Shown in pieces: positions 47,212-55,062 of a stretch of 64,000 bases of DNA (its first letter is position 1; every line of letters begins with the position of its first letter). Position numbers and translations under genes: made by a program. The stretch covers positions 1-64,000 of the forward strand of contig JADJTK010000007.1 of NCBI GenBank assembly GCA_016711225.1, written 5' to 3'. The DNA is from Opitutaceae bacterium. Its GTDB lineage: Bacteria; Verrucomicrobiota; Verrucomicrobiia; Opitutales; Opitutaceae. The notes under the pieces are model-generated. The model was not told where the DNA came from, searched no databases, and worked only from the letters and a program-made list of their open reading frames with translations.

Positions 47212-48825
47212 ATGAACGCCATTGCCCGAGAAGCCGCGCGCCGCCGCACCTTTGCCATCATCTCGCACCCCGACGCCGGCAAGACCACGCTCACCGAAAA
47301 GTTCCTGCTCTACGGTGGCGCCCTCCATCTCGCCGGCTCGGTCTCCGCCCGCAAAAACCAGCGCGCCGTCACCTCCGACTGGATGGAACTCGAGCGCAAG
47401 CGCGGCATCTCCGTCACCTCCACCGTCCTGCAATTCGACTACGCCGGGTGCTCGGTCAACCTGCTCGACACCCCCGGCCACAAGGACTTCTCCGAGGACA
47501 CCTACCGTGTGCTCACCGCCGTCGACTCCGTGCTCATGGTGATCGACGCCGCCAAGGGCATCGAGGCCCAGACGCGCAAGCTCTTCGAGATCTGCCGCCG
47601 CCGCGGGGTGCCAATCTTCACGTTCATGAACAAGTGCGACCGGCCCACGCTCAACCCGCTCAACCTCATGGATGAGCTGGAGAACGTGCTGGGCATTGGC
47701 GCCTGCGCCATGGCCTGGCCGCTGGGCAACGGCCCCGCCTTCAAGGGCGTATTCGACCGGCAGACGCGCGATGTCCACCTCTTCGAGCGCGTCCCCGGCG
47801 GCGCCTACCGCGCGCCCGTGCAGGTGGCCGGGCTCGACGACGCCACCGTCGCCGAGAAGCTCGACGCCTACACTTATGGCGAGGTGCGCGAGCAGCTTGA
47901 GGTGCTCGACATGGCCGGCCACGCCTTCGACCTGCCCGCCGTCCACGCCGGCAAGCTCACCCCCGTGTTCTTCGGCAGCGCCGTGAACAACTTCGGCGTG
48001 CAGCTCATGCTCGACAGCTTCCTGAAGTACTCCGTGGGACCGGCGCCGCGCTACGTGGGCGACGAGCTGCTGCCCATCGACGGCGAGAAATTCTCCGGCT
48101 TCGTCTTCAAGATCCAGGCCAACATGGATCCGAAGCACCGCGACCGTATCGCCTTCCTCCGTGTGTGCTCGGGCAAGTTCTCCCGCGACATGCTCGCCCG
48201 CCACAGCCGCTCCGGAAAGACCATCCGCCTCTCCAACTCCTCCAAGCTCTTCGCCCAGGACCGCGAGACCGTCGACTTCGCCTACCCCGGCGACATCCTC
48301 GGCCTGGTCGGGCACAACGAGTTTGGCATCGGCGACACCCTCGCCTCCGACGCCTCGATCGTCTTCAACGAGATCCCGCGTTTCCCGCCGGAGTGTTTCG
48401 CCTACATCTTCAACCCCTCGCCGGCCGACTCGAAGAAGTACCGCTCCGGCGTCGAGCAGCTCCTGCAGGAGGGCGTGGTGCAGACCTTCACGGTGCGCAA
48501 CTGCCCCACCGGGGCCACCTTCCTGGCCGCCGTCGGTCCGCTGCAGTTCGAGGTCGTGCAGTTCCGTCTGCAAAGCGAATACGGCGCGGAGTCGAAGCTG
48601 GAGGCCGCGCCCTTCGCCTTCCTCAAGTGGCTGGCCCCGCACCCCTCGCTCGCCGATCTGCCTTCGCTCATCGTCGCCAGCGGGGTGAGCTTCGCCACCG
48701 ACAAGAACGGCGATCCGTGCGTGCTTTTCCCCAACGAGTGGACGATGCACTTCTTCAAGGAGAAGAATCCTCAGCTCGTGCTGCTCGACCTGCCCGACGA
48801 CGCCGCCTTCCACTCGAAGAAGTGA
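47212..48825 (+). CDS. prfC: Peptide chain release factor 3
   Basis: A 537-residue translational GTPase. G1 is SHPDAGKTTLTEKFLL, the switch I/G2 region RGISVTSTVLQFDY, G3 LLDTPGHKDFSEDTYRVLTA and G4 FMNKCDRP. The domain order and the C-terminal PPECFAYIFNPSPADSKKYR are RF3-specific. ATG 47212 is chosen over the TTG at 47194. It recycles RF1/RF2 from terminating ribosomes. Confidence 0.95.
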   Translation: MNAIAREAARRRTFAIISHPDAGKTTLTEKFLLYGGALHLAGSVSARKNQRAVTSDWMELERKRGISVTSTVLQFDYAGCSVNLLDTPGHKDFSEDTYRVLTAVDSVLMVIDAAKGIEAQTRKLFEICRRRGVPIFTFMNKCDRPTLNPLNLMDELENVLGIGACAMAWPLGNGPAFKGVFDRQTRDVHLFERVPGGAYRAPVQVAGLDDATVAEKLDAYTYGEVREQLEVLDMAGHAFDLPAVHAGKLTPVFFGSAVNNFGVQLMLDSFLKYSVGPAPRYVGDELLPIDGEKFSGFVFKIQANMDPKHRDRIAFLRVCSGKFSRDMLARHSRSGKTIRLSNSSKLFAQDRETVDFAYPGDILGLVGHNEFGIGDTLASDASIVFNEIPRFPPECFAYIFNPSPADSKKYRSGVEQLLQEGVVQTFTVRNCPTGATFLAAVGPLQFEVVQFRLQSEYGAESKLEAAPFAFLKWLAPHPSLADLPSLIVASGVSFATDKNGDPCVLFPNEWTMHFFKEKNPQLVLLDLPDDAAFHSKK

Positions 48826-48829
48826 GCGT

Positions 48830-48921
48830 GGCCCGGGTCTTCCGACCGGGCCGAGGGCTTCGTGCCTTCCGCCGGCGCCCGCCGCAACCGCGCCGTTTGT
48901 CTAGGGCGGTGCTTCCCGCCC
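48830..48921 (+). repeat. Two CTTCC-loop hairpins after prfC
   Basis: GGCCCGG-GTCTTCCGA-CCGGGCC at 48830-48852, four bases after the prfC stop, and GGGCG-GTGCTTCC-CGCCC at 48904-48921. Both share the CTTCC core loop of the hairpins near 10060. The first may also help end the prfC transcript, but no T-run follows. Confidence 0.65.
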
Positions 48922-48988
48922 CTGGAGCTGCCGCCACCGGACACGAACAGGCCGCAGCGAGCCCTACGCCCCTCGATACAGTCGCCGT

Positions 48989-49645
48989 TCAGATCAGCCC
49001 CAACTCGCGGGCGCGCAGCGCGGCCTGGGTGCGATCGAGCGCCCCGAGTTTGCCGAGCACGTTGGTCATGTGGTTCTTCACCGTGCCCTCGGCGATGCCC
49101 AATCGTCCGGCGATCTCCTTGTTTGAGAGTCCGTCGCAGAGGCATTGCAGCACCCCGAGCTCCCGGCCGGAGAGCGGCTCGGGCAACGGCTGCACCGCGC
49201 GGCGCTCAGTGCGCTCGGCGATCCGATTGAACTCGGCCATCAACTTGGCCGTAACCGAAGGTTGGAGCACGCTTTCGCCCGCGGCCACGGCCCGGATCGC
49301 CTCGACCAGTTTCTCCGACGGCGAAGCCTTCAGCAGGTAACCCGCGGCGCCGGCGCGGACCGCCGCAAACACCTCCTCGTCCTCCTCGAAGGTCGTCAAC
49401 ACCAGCACCCTCACCGTTGGCTGAGCCGCAAGGATGCGCCGCGTCGCCTCCACGCCGCCCACCCGCGGCATGCGCAGATCCATCAGCACCACATCGGGGC
49501 GCAGCCGGGCGCAGGCGGCCACGGCGGCCTCGCCGTCCTCCGCCTCGCCGACGAGATCAAGCTGGGTATTGAGCCCGAGCAGCGTGGCCAGCCCTTCGCG
49601 GAACAGCGCCTGGTCGTCCACCAGCAGCACCCGTATGCGTTTCAT
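48989..49645 (-). CDS. NarL/LuxR-family response regulator
   Basis: A 218-residue regulator. Receiver: RVLLVDDQALFREGLATLLG, phospho-acceptor Asp in DVVLMDLRMPRVGG, Thr in VLVLTTFEEDEEVFAAVRAG. LuxR-type HTH: SGRELGVLQCLCDGLSNKEI, then EGTVKNHMTNVLGKLG. ATG 49645 overlaps the kinase stop by 4 bp, so the pair is co-transcribed and translationally coupled. Confidence 0.93.
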   Translation of the reverse strand: MKRIRVLLVDDQALFREGLATLLGLNTQLDLVGEAEDGEAAVAACARLRPDVVLMDLRMPRVGGVEATRRILAAQPTVRVLVLTTFEEDEEVFAAVRAGAAGYLLKASPSEKLVEAIRAVAAGESVLQPSVTAKLMAEFNRIAERTERRAVQPLPEPLSGRELGVLQCLCDGLSNKEIAGRLGIAEGTVKNHMTNVLGKLGALDRTQAALRARELGLI

Positions 49646-50820
49646 CCCGGCACCTCCGCGCGCACGACGAACCCGCCGCTCGCGCCGTTGGCCGCGTGGA
49701 GCGTGCCTCCGACCGCCGCCAGCCGCTCCCGTAGCCCGGCGAGGCCATAGCCGCCGGACCCTGCATCCTCCGGGCAACCACGCCCCGTGTCGGCGACCTC
49801 AACTCCGACTTGCGCCCCGTCTCGGAAATCCAGCCGGACCGTCACCTGGGCGGGGCCGGCATGTTTGCGCACATTGGTGAGCGCCTCCTGCACGGTGCGG
49901 AAGAGCGCCTGTTCAACCGTGTCGGACAGCAGCCGCGGGCGGCCCGACACCTCAAGCACCGCCGGCAGCCCACTCTCGCGGGCGAGCCCCTCGAGCGCGC
50001 TGCGCCCCAGCGGGCGCCCATCGGACTCGCGCAAGGCCCCGACGGAACGCCGCACATCGGTGAGCGCTCCGCGGGCGGATTCCTCGGCTTTCGCGATCGC
50101 TTCGGCGGCCCGCTCCGGACTCGCCGGCAACAGCGCACGTGCCGCCTGCAATTGCACAGCCACCACCGTCAGGTAGTGCCCGAGCCCGTCGTGGATGTCG
50201 CGGGCGATGCGGTTGCGCTCGGTGGCCGCGGCGAGTTCGGCGGTCTGCGCCGCTGCGGCGCGCAACTGTGCATTCGCCTGCTCCAGTTCCCCGGCCAAGG
50301 CCTCGGCCCGTTCGCGCGCCTGCCTCGCCGCCTCCACGACTTTCGTCATCACGATCACGAACACGAAAGCCGACAGCAACGAGAGCGCCGTCCGCCAGCG
50401 CTCGTCGCCGGCCCAGCCCGGGATATCGGGCAAGCCGGAGTTGATTCCAAGATACACGGCGGAGACCGCGACCAGCCCTGGCCAGGGCAGCCGCACCGCC
50501 GCCTGGCTGACGACCGGCATCATGAGCAACCAGATCGCACTGTGCGGCATCTCGCAGCGGACCATCGCGGCATAGAAGAAGAGCTGCAGAAGGAAATAGC
50601 CCCACTCCAGCGGCACAGGCACTTTGCCGAGGATCCTGCGGTTGGCGAAGACCCCGCCCGCCGCATACACACCGAGGAATCCGTAGAACAGGACGCTACG
50701 CTCCGCGAGCGGCTCAAACTCCCGCGACGCCAGCGCCATGGCCAACGTCATCACCGCCACGACGAGCAGCGCGAGATTCGAGAAGTTGATGAAGGTTCTA
50801 TCGCCTTTGGACTCCGGCAT
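49642..50820 (-). CDS. NarX/DesK-type sensor histidine kinase
   Basis: A 392-residue membrane kinase. About six TM segments occupy residues 10-165 (FSNLALLVVAVMTLAMALAS and onward). HisKA_3 phospho-acceptor site is ERNRIARDIHDGLGHYLTVV; the ATPase domain has VQEALTNVRKHAGPAQVTVR and DTGRGCPEDAGSGGYGLAGL. The polytopic input domain without a periplasmic sensor suggests membrane-state sensing as in DesK. Partner regulator is encoded next. Confidence 0.92.
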   Translation of the reverse strand: MPESKGDRTFINFSNLALLVVAVMTLAMALASREFEPLAERSVLFYGFLGVYAAGGVFANRRILGKVPVPLEWGYFLLQLFFYAAMVRCEMPHSAIWLLMMPVVSQAAVRLPWPGLVAVSAVYLGINSGLPDIPGWAGDERWRTALSLLSAFVFVIVMTKVVEAARQARERAEALAGELEQANAQLRAAAAQTAELAAATERNRIARDIHDGLGHYLTVVAVQLQAARALLPASPERAAEAIAKAEESARGALTDVRRSVGALRESDGRPLGRSALEGLARESGLPAVLEVSGRPRLLSDTVEQALFRTVQEALTNVRKHAGPAQVTVRLDFRDGAQVGVEVADTGRGCPEDAGSGGYGLAGLRERLAAVGGTLHAANGASGGFVVRAEVPG

Positions 50821-50890
50821 GCGGCAGAGATTGACGGGCTCCGCCGCCGCCTGCAATCAGCCGAAAGTCACGGTCGGCTGCGCCGTCCGC

Positions 50891-50926
50891 CCAAGAACGA
50901 AACGGCCGCAGCCCTCGGCTGCGGCC
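50891..50926 (-). terminator. Terminator after cheW
   Basis: Perfect 10-bp stem GGCCGCAGCC/GGCTGCGGCC (50904-50926) with a 3-base loop. On the minus strand it is followed by GTTTCGTTCTT, a T-rich though interrupted tail. It lies 30 bp after the cheW stop. Confidence 0.65.
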
Positions 50927-50955
50927 CGCAAATACCGGGGATGGATCGGGGAAGA

Positions 50956-51453
50956 TCAGAAGCCGCGCAGCGTTTCGGGCGAGATGACCTTGTCGATGTC
51001 GAGCAGCGTCTTGATCGCGCCCTTTACCTTGGCCATGCCCATGAGATAGGCCGTATCGACCTTGGCGCCGAACTCCGGAGTCTCCTCGATCTCGGTCTCG
51101 TTGAGGTTGATGACCTCCTCGACCGAATCGACGATCATGCCCAGCGTGATGTCGTGGCCGCCGGCCAACACGCGCACAACCACGATACAGGTGCGCTCGG
51201 TGGCCTCGGCGGCGTCCAGCCCGAATTTCAGGCGCAGGTCGAACACCGGCAGCACCTTGCCGCGCAGGTTGATCACGCCCTTCACGTAATTGGGCATCTG
51301 GGGCACCGGCGTGATCTTCAGAAACCGGATTATCTCGCGCACCTTCAGCACATCGACGCCGTAGGATTCGTTGCTGATGGAGAACGTAAGGTACTTTCCG
51401 GTGCGATTGACGCGCTCCCGGACAACCGCGGTGGTGGTGGCTTCAGCTTCCAT
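50956..51453 (-). CDS. cheW: Chemotaxis coupling protein CheW
   Basis: A 165-residue protein from ATG 51453. The CheW core is KYLTFSISNESYGVDVLKVR, PQMPNYVKGVINLRGKVLPV and GMIVDSVEEVINL. It links chemoreceptors to CheA at the inner membrane. No cheA or receptor gene lies nearby; it ends in its own terminator, so it is a separate transcription unit. Confidence 0.92.
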   Translation of the reverse strand: MEAEATTTAVVRERVNRTGKYLTFSISNESYGVDVLKVREIIRFLKITPVPQMPNYVKGVINLRGKVLPVFDLRLKFGLDAAEATERTCIVVVRVLAGGHDITLGMIVDSVEEVINLNETEIEETPEFGAKVDTAYLMGMAKVKGAIKTLLDIDKVISPETLRGF

Positions 51454-51678
51454 AACGGGGAAAACGTTGTGGCCACGGCGGGGCGCCATGACCTTGACAA
51501 GGCTCTTAACGGTTCAACCCGGCCAGACTTTAGCCGTGTTTCCGCATCGCCTGCGGTCCGACCAGCCGCTCCTGATGAGAAAACCCTAGGCGCTGCATCC
51601 CCGGTTCGCGCCCGCCGCCCTCGCCGTGGACAGACGGCGCACCGGGAGGTTCGCCTGCGAGGTCTCGCCGCTTGCGCC

Positions 51679-52275
51679 TCAGCGCGCCAGCGCCGGCCCA
51701 AGGACCCTCCGCAGGCGCTCGCGAGCCCGATACAGGCGCATCTCCACCGCCTTGGTCGAACAACCGAGGATCAGCCCGATCTCGGCCTGGGAGCGCTCCT
51801 CGTACTCGGCCAGCACCACAATCTCGCGCAACTCATGGGGCAACGCCGCCACCGCAGCGCGCACCGCTGCGGCAGCCTCACCACGCAGCGCCCGCTCGAC
51901 CGGGCCGGCAGTCGGATCGGTAGGCTCCCAGCCACTGGTGTCCTCACGGCCCCCGGGAGCCAACTCGTCGAGCGAGGCGGCCGGATGGCGCCGCCACCAG
52001 CGACGGCGGTTGCGGGCCAGATTGGCGGCAATTGTGAAAACCCAAGGGGCGAAACCCGCGCCGGTCCGGAAAGCGGCCCGACTTTGGAAAAGCTTCACGA
52101 AAGTCTCCTGCGCAACGTCGGCCGCCTCATGCGTATTCAGCAACAGGCGGTAGAGAAACCGTTTCAGCGGCAGCTCCCAACGCCCCATCAACGCCGCCAG
52201 CGCCGCCTCGTCGCCGGCCACCAGACGCGCCATCAGCGCCTCGTCGGTGGGTTCCTGTGCAGAATCGTCCTCCAT
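51679..52275 (-). CDS. ECF-family RNA polymerase sigma factor
   Basis: A 198-residue sigma-70 family factor. Region 2: LMGRWELPLKRFLYRLLLNT, then EAADVAQETFVKLFQSRAAF, then FAPWVFTIAANLARNRRRWW. Region 4: ALPHELREIVVLAEYEERSQ, then GCSTKAVEMRLYRARERLRR. It is the third gene after a small membrane protein and a periplasmic metal-sensor-like gene, the same order as cnrY-cnrX-cnrH, where CnrH is the sigma factor. Confidence 0.9.
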   Translation of the reverse strand: MEDDSAQEPTDEALMARLVAGDEAALAALMGRWELPLKRFLYRLLLNTHEAADVAQETFVKLFQSRAAFRTGAGFAPWVFTIAANLARNRRRWWRRHPAASLDELAPGGREDTSGWEPTDPTAGPVERALRGEAAAAVRAAVAALPHELREIVVLAEYEERSQAEIGLILGCSTKAVEMRLYRARERLRRVLGPALAR

Positions 52276-52287
52276 GCAGAGTTCCGG

Positions 52288-52776
52288 TCAGCGCTGCAGG
52301 TGCGGGTTCGGCGGCCCTTCATGGTCCAAGGCGGAGAGCCGGGGCAGCACCATCCCGAGGTAGCGCGCCCCCTGGGCGGGCTCCATCACCGCCGCCACCC
52401 GCCGGACATAAGCCTCGGTGGAAGCGCGACAAACCGCCTCCGTGCGCGCCAACTCCAGGACGGCGGCGTCGACCGCCGCCGCATCGCCACCGGCCTGGGC
52501 CTCAGCCAGGCGGGTGCGCGCCGCGCGCACACCCTCGCAATGCTGCGCGCACACCGCACTGTGCTCCTGGTGCAGCCGGAGGATCTCGGCGTAGGCCACA
52601 TCGCCTAGGCAGAACTCGTGGCGCATCCAAAGCATGACGTCGCCGTCGCGCGCCGCAGCATGGGCCGTGCGGTCACAGCTGAAATGATAGCAGGCCAGCC
52701 CGCCGCCGCCGGCCAGCGCCAGCACCAGGCCGAGGGTGAGCCACAGATACCGCCGGGGATTGCCGGGCCGCGTCAT
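52288..52776 (-). CDS. CnrX-like periplasmic metal-sensor protein
   Basis: A 162-residue protein with an N-terminal TM anchor (LWLTLGLVLALAGGGGLACY) and a helical periplasmic domain. Candidate ligands are WMRHEF, ILRLHQEHSAVCAQHCEGVR and the C-terminal Met/His residues. The LH..H...C..HC pattern resembles periplasmic heavy-metal-sensor (Metal_resist/CnrX-like) proteins. Overlaps the upstream gene by 4 bp and is 12 bp from the ECF sigma gene. Metal specificity cannot be read from sequence. Confidence 0.7.
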   Translation of the reverse strand: MTRPGNPRRYLWLTLGLVLALAGGGGLACYHFSCDRTAHAAARDGDVMLWMRHEFCLGDVAYAEILRLHQEHSAVCAQHCEGVRAARTRLAEAQAGGDAAAVDAAVLELARTEAVCRASTEAYVRRVAAVMEPAQGARYLGMVLPRLSALDHEGPPNPHLQR

Positions 52777-53081
52777 GGCTCCATGGCGCGCACATCAATC
52801 GCGGCCACATAGCTGGCCAGGACCAGCTCACGGTCGTCGGCGGAATGGTGCGCCCCGGCGCTGCGGCCCAGCCACCCCGCCCCACCGGCCACAAAACCCA
52901 GGACCAACACCCAGGCCACCAGATGGTGGCGCAGATACCCCGCCCAGGTCAGATCGGCCCACGTGCCGGCCTGTTCGATCCCCGCCCAGATCGCGCTGCG
53001 AAAACCGGGGTCGAGAGGCGGGGACACCTGCCACGCGCGGAGCAAGGGACGGAGGGATTGGTGGGATTCAGGAGCGTGCAT
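52773..53081 (-). CDS. Small membrane protein, putative anti-sigma factor
   Basis: A 102-residue protein from ATG 53081 (MHAPESHQSLRPLLRAWQVS). The N-terminal ~45 residues are cytoplasmic (VSPPLDPGFRSAIWAGIEQA), followed by one TM helix (HHLVAWVLVLGFVAGGAGWL) and a short periplasmic tail. This is the layout of CnrY-type anti-sigma factors. It heads the three-gene set with the sensor and ECF sigma. No zinc-binding anti-sigma motif is seen. Confidence 0.6.
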   Translation of the reverse strand: MHAPESHQSLRPLLRAWQVSPPLDPGFRSAIWAGIEQAGTWADLTWAGYLRHHLVAWVLVLGFVAGGAGWLGRSAGAHHSADDRELVLASYVAAIDVRAMEP

Positions 53082-53437
53082 GGCAGGATGGGTGATCACT
53101 ATCCTACACCGCCGCGATGCCAAGCCCTCGCCGTTTTCAGGCTCCCACCGCGACCGCCGCATTCCAGGAGCGCCGCTTCATGCGCGATTCCTCGCGCACT
53201 AGCCGCCGCCAGCCGGGAAGGTGCTTACCGATCGGAGCGCAAGCGGAGGGGCATGCAGGGCTCGTGGCAGATCGAGGGCTGCGGAGATCCGGCGCGAGGC
53301 GTACCGCTTGGCTCCGCTATTCCGATACCGTGTCAGGATTCAAGACCAGCCCCCTTTTGCCTTCTGACTGAGGCCCGCAAAAGCGACTTGGCGGGCTCGT
53401 GATACCGGGAGGGTATCAAGCGCCAACTTTCGCGCCC

Positions 53438-53475
53438 AATAAAAAGCCCCGGTACCGCTGGCACGGCCCGGGGCT
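53438..53475 (-). terminator. Rho-independent terminator
   Basis: Stem AGCCCCGG/CCGGGGCT; on the minus strand it is followed by TTTTTATT. Second of two minus-strand terminators after the 99-residue membrane gene. Confidence 0.75.
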
Positions 53476-53560
53476 CCAAGGAAGATCAGATATGGAAACG
53501 GGTTCACCAATGGCACCTCGTGAACAGCCGGTCAAGCAGTCGATAAGCCCGGCCCGGACA

Positions 53561-53597
53561 ACAAAAAAGCCCCGTCCGCCGCAACGCGAACGAGGCT
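53561..53597 (-). terminator. Rho-independent terminator
   Basis: Minus-strand stem AGCCTCGT/ACGGGGCT (one G-T pair) followed by TTTTTTGTTG. Probably ends the transcript of the 99-residue gene at 53775-54074. Confidence 0.7.
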
Positions 53598-53729
53598 CAA
53601 TCAAAAACGAACGACAAGACACAGAAATGAACACCACCAATGAGCCGGTCAAGCCGGCACCGCGCGAGATGGTCGTGCCGCCGCGGGCTTGACCCTTCGG
53701 CCAGGCCCCGCAAGACGTTAGCGCTGATC

Positions 53730-53760
53730 GCCCCGGGCTCCCACGGCTCGGGGCTTTGTT
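53730..53760 (+). terminator. Possible + strand terminator
   Basis: Stem GCCCCG/CGGGGC with a 13-base loop followed by TTTGTT. It could end a short + strand transcript covering 53500-53700, or be fortuitous. Confidence 0.4.
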
Positions 53761-53774
53761 GCGGTTGGAGGCGA

Positions 53775-54074
53775 CTATCCGGCGTTCGATACGCGTTCAA
53801 CCTCTTCATCAGGCTCCGCCACAGCCACCGGCGACAACCGTTCAAGCGCGGCGCGCATCGCCTTGAGCTCGTCGTTCATCTGCCCTCGTTCGCTCGTGGC
53901 TTCATCACGGGCCGAGTCGATCTTGGAGCAGATCGCAGAGCCAGTGATGGCAAGCACGCCGATCAAGAAAGACACCGCGGCGAAGACCTCGCATACCACG
54001 TTCCCGCCGGCAGCGAGGCTAAAGAAGGCAACGAACCACGAGAGCACGCCAAGGAGGACAAGGAACACACTCAT
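53775..54074 (-). CDS. Small two-TM protein with coiled-coil tail, 99 aa
   Basis: Two hydrophobic segments (SVFLVLLGVLSWFVAFFSLA and VFAAVSFLIGVLAITGSAIC) and a charged helix (KIDSARDEATSERGQMNDEL). Small, two-TM, near a tRNA and followed by tandem terminators, it resembles phage-type accessory proteins, though no holin family can be assigned. Confidence 0.55.
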   Translation of the reverse strand: MSVFLVLLGVLSWFVAFFSLAAGGNVVCEVFAAVSFLIGVLAITGSAICSKIDSARDEATSERGQMNDELKAMRAALERLSPVAVAEPDEEVERVSNAG

Positions 54075-54232
54075 GCCGGCTGTGCTGCCGTCAGAAACAG
54101 GGCATCACAACCGCGAATAGAGAGAGCGGGAGGGCCTGCCAATTTCGGGGCCTGGGGCTGGAAACGGAAACGCCACACAGGGTTGCCGTTTGTGTGGCAT
54201 CTGTGTGGCGCTTTCGCCTTACCTATCAAAAC

Positions 54233-54319
54233 TGGTGCCGAGGAAGGGAGTCGAACCCATACGCCCGTGAAGGCGCTAGACTCTGAATCTAGTGCGTCTG
54301 CCAATTCCGCCACCTCGGC
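54233..54319 (-). tRNA. tRNA-Leu (CAG)
   Basis: Acceptor stem GCCGAGG (54313-54319) pairs with CCTCGGC (54237-54243). The anticodon arm CTAGA-TTCAGAG-TCTAG gives anticodon CAG at 54283-54285. There is a long class II variable arm (CGCCTTCACGGGCG), a T loop GGTTCGACTCC and an encoded CCA end (54233-54235). Length 87 with CCA fits tRNA-Leu. Confidence 0.95.
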
Positions 54320-54604
54320 TTCAGAGAGAGGCGGACGCTGGACACCGCCCCGCCCACCGGCAAGCGCTTTTTCAAGGTTTTTGCGTTCCGCCCGAAATTT
54401 CGCGCCCCGCGCCCCCCGCGTGCTGGGACCTAGGTTACATCGACCCACAAGCCCCGCCGCCCGCGGAAGCGCCCAAACCCCGCCCGCACGCACATCCCGG
54501 TCCAGGCCCGGCGCCAAATGCGGTTAGCCCCGGACGGGAAGAAACCGGACGGCAGGGCCGGGGACCGGACGGTTCCGTCCGGCAACTCCCCGGAATCGGG
54601 CGGC

Positions 54605-54928
54605 TCAGGCCGACTTGCGCAGCACCGGCTTGGCGTGAATCCAATACCTCGACACAACGAGATAATTGTGCCGCAGATCGTAACCAAACTCGGTGTCGCA
54701 GATCTGGAGATTGGTCGGCTCCTTCGTCTCGCCCTTCTGCCGCAACAGCGTGCGCATCGCCTCGTGGTCGCGGTTCACCAGGGCCCGGGCCGCATTGAAG
54801 GCCTCTTCGATGCTGAAATTCTCCCCCCAGCAGTGCGACTTCTGCGCCGCGGTGCCCTCGTCGCGCGACGTGAGCGTAAATTGAAACAGCGAGTAGGTCT
54901 CGGGATTGAGTTCAGGGAGGACGTTCAT
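54605..54928 (-). CDS. Hypothetical protein, 107 aa
   Basis: Unrecognised soluble protein from ATG 54928 (MNVLPELNPETYSLFQFTLT). It contains EEAFNAARALVNRDHEAMRT and a C-terminal beta-rich part (YDLRHNYLVVSRYWIHAKPV). No signal peptide or metal motif. Coding composition matches neighbouring genes. Confidence 0.6.
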   Translation of the reverse strand: MNVLPELNPETYSLFQFTLTSRDEGTAAQKSHCWGENFSIEEAFNAARALVNRDHEAMRTLLRQKGETKEPTNLQICDTEFGYDLRHNYLVVSRYWIHAKPVLRKSA

Positions 54929-55062
54929 GGGGGCTGCGCTTCGCTGGAAGAGTATGCGAGGGCATTCCCCCCATGAAGTCGAGGTAAAGATTCCCTATTT
55001 CACGACTGCCGCCGGCGGAAAGATTGCAACCCGACCGCCGCCTTGCGGTCGTTGGCCGAGTC

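Larger units (their letters stand above)
53082..53774. other. Intergenic region with terminators beside tRNA-Leu
   Basis: About 690 bp without a convincing gene. Three hairpins with adjacent T-runs lie within 320 bp (53438-53475, 53561-53597, 53730-53760). Between them, + strand frames such as MNTTNEPVKPAPREMVVPPR from 53627 are short and have no good ribosome site. Confidence 0.5.

Noticed and set aside
47143..48813. 556-codon minus-strand frame
   Set aside because: Exact antisense of prfC, whose GTPase motifs are unambiguous.
49810..52608. 932-codon open frame on the + strand
   Set aside because: It runs antisense through the histidine kinase, cheW and ECF sigma genes, all well recognised. 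High GC leaves the opposite strand free of stops; its translation has no domain.
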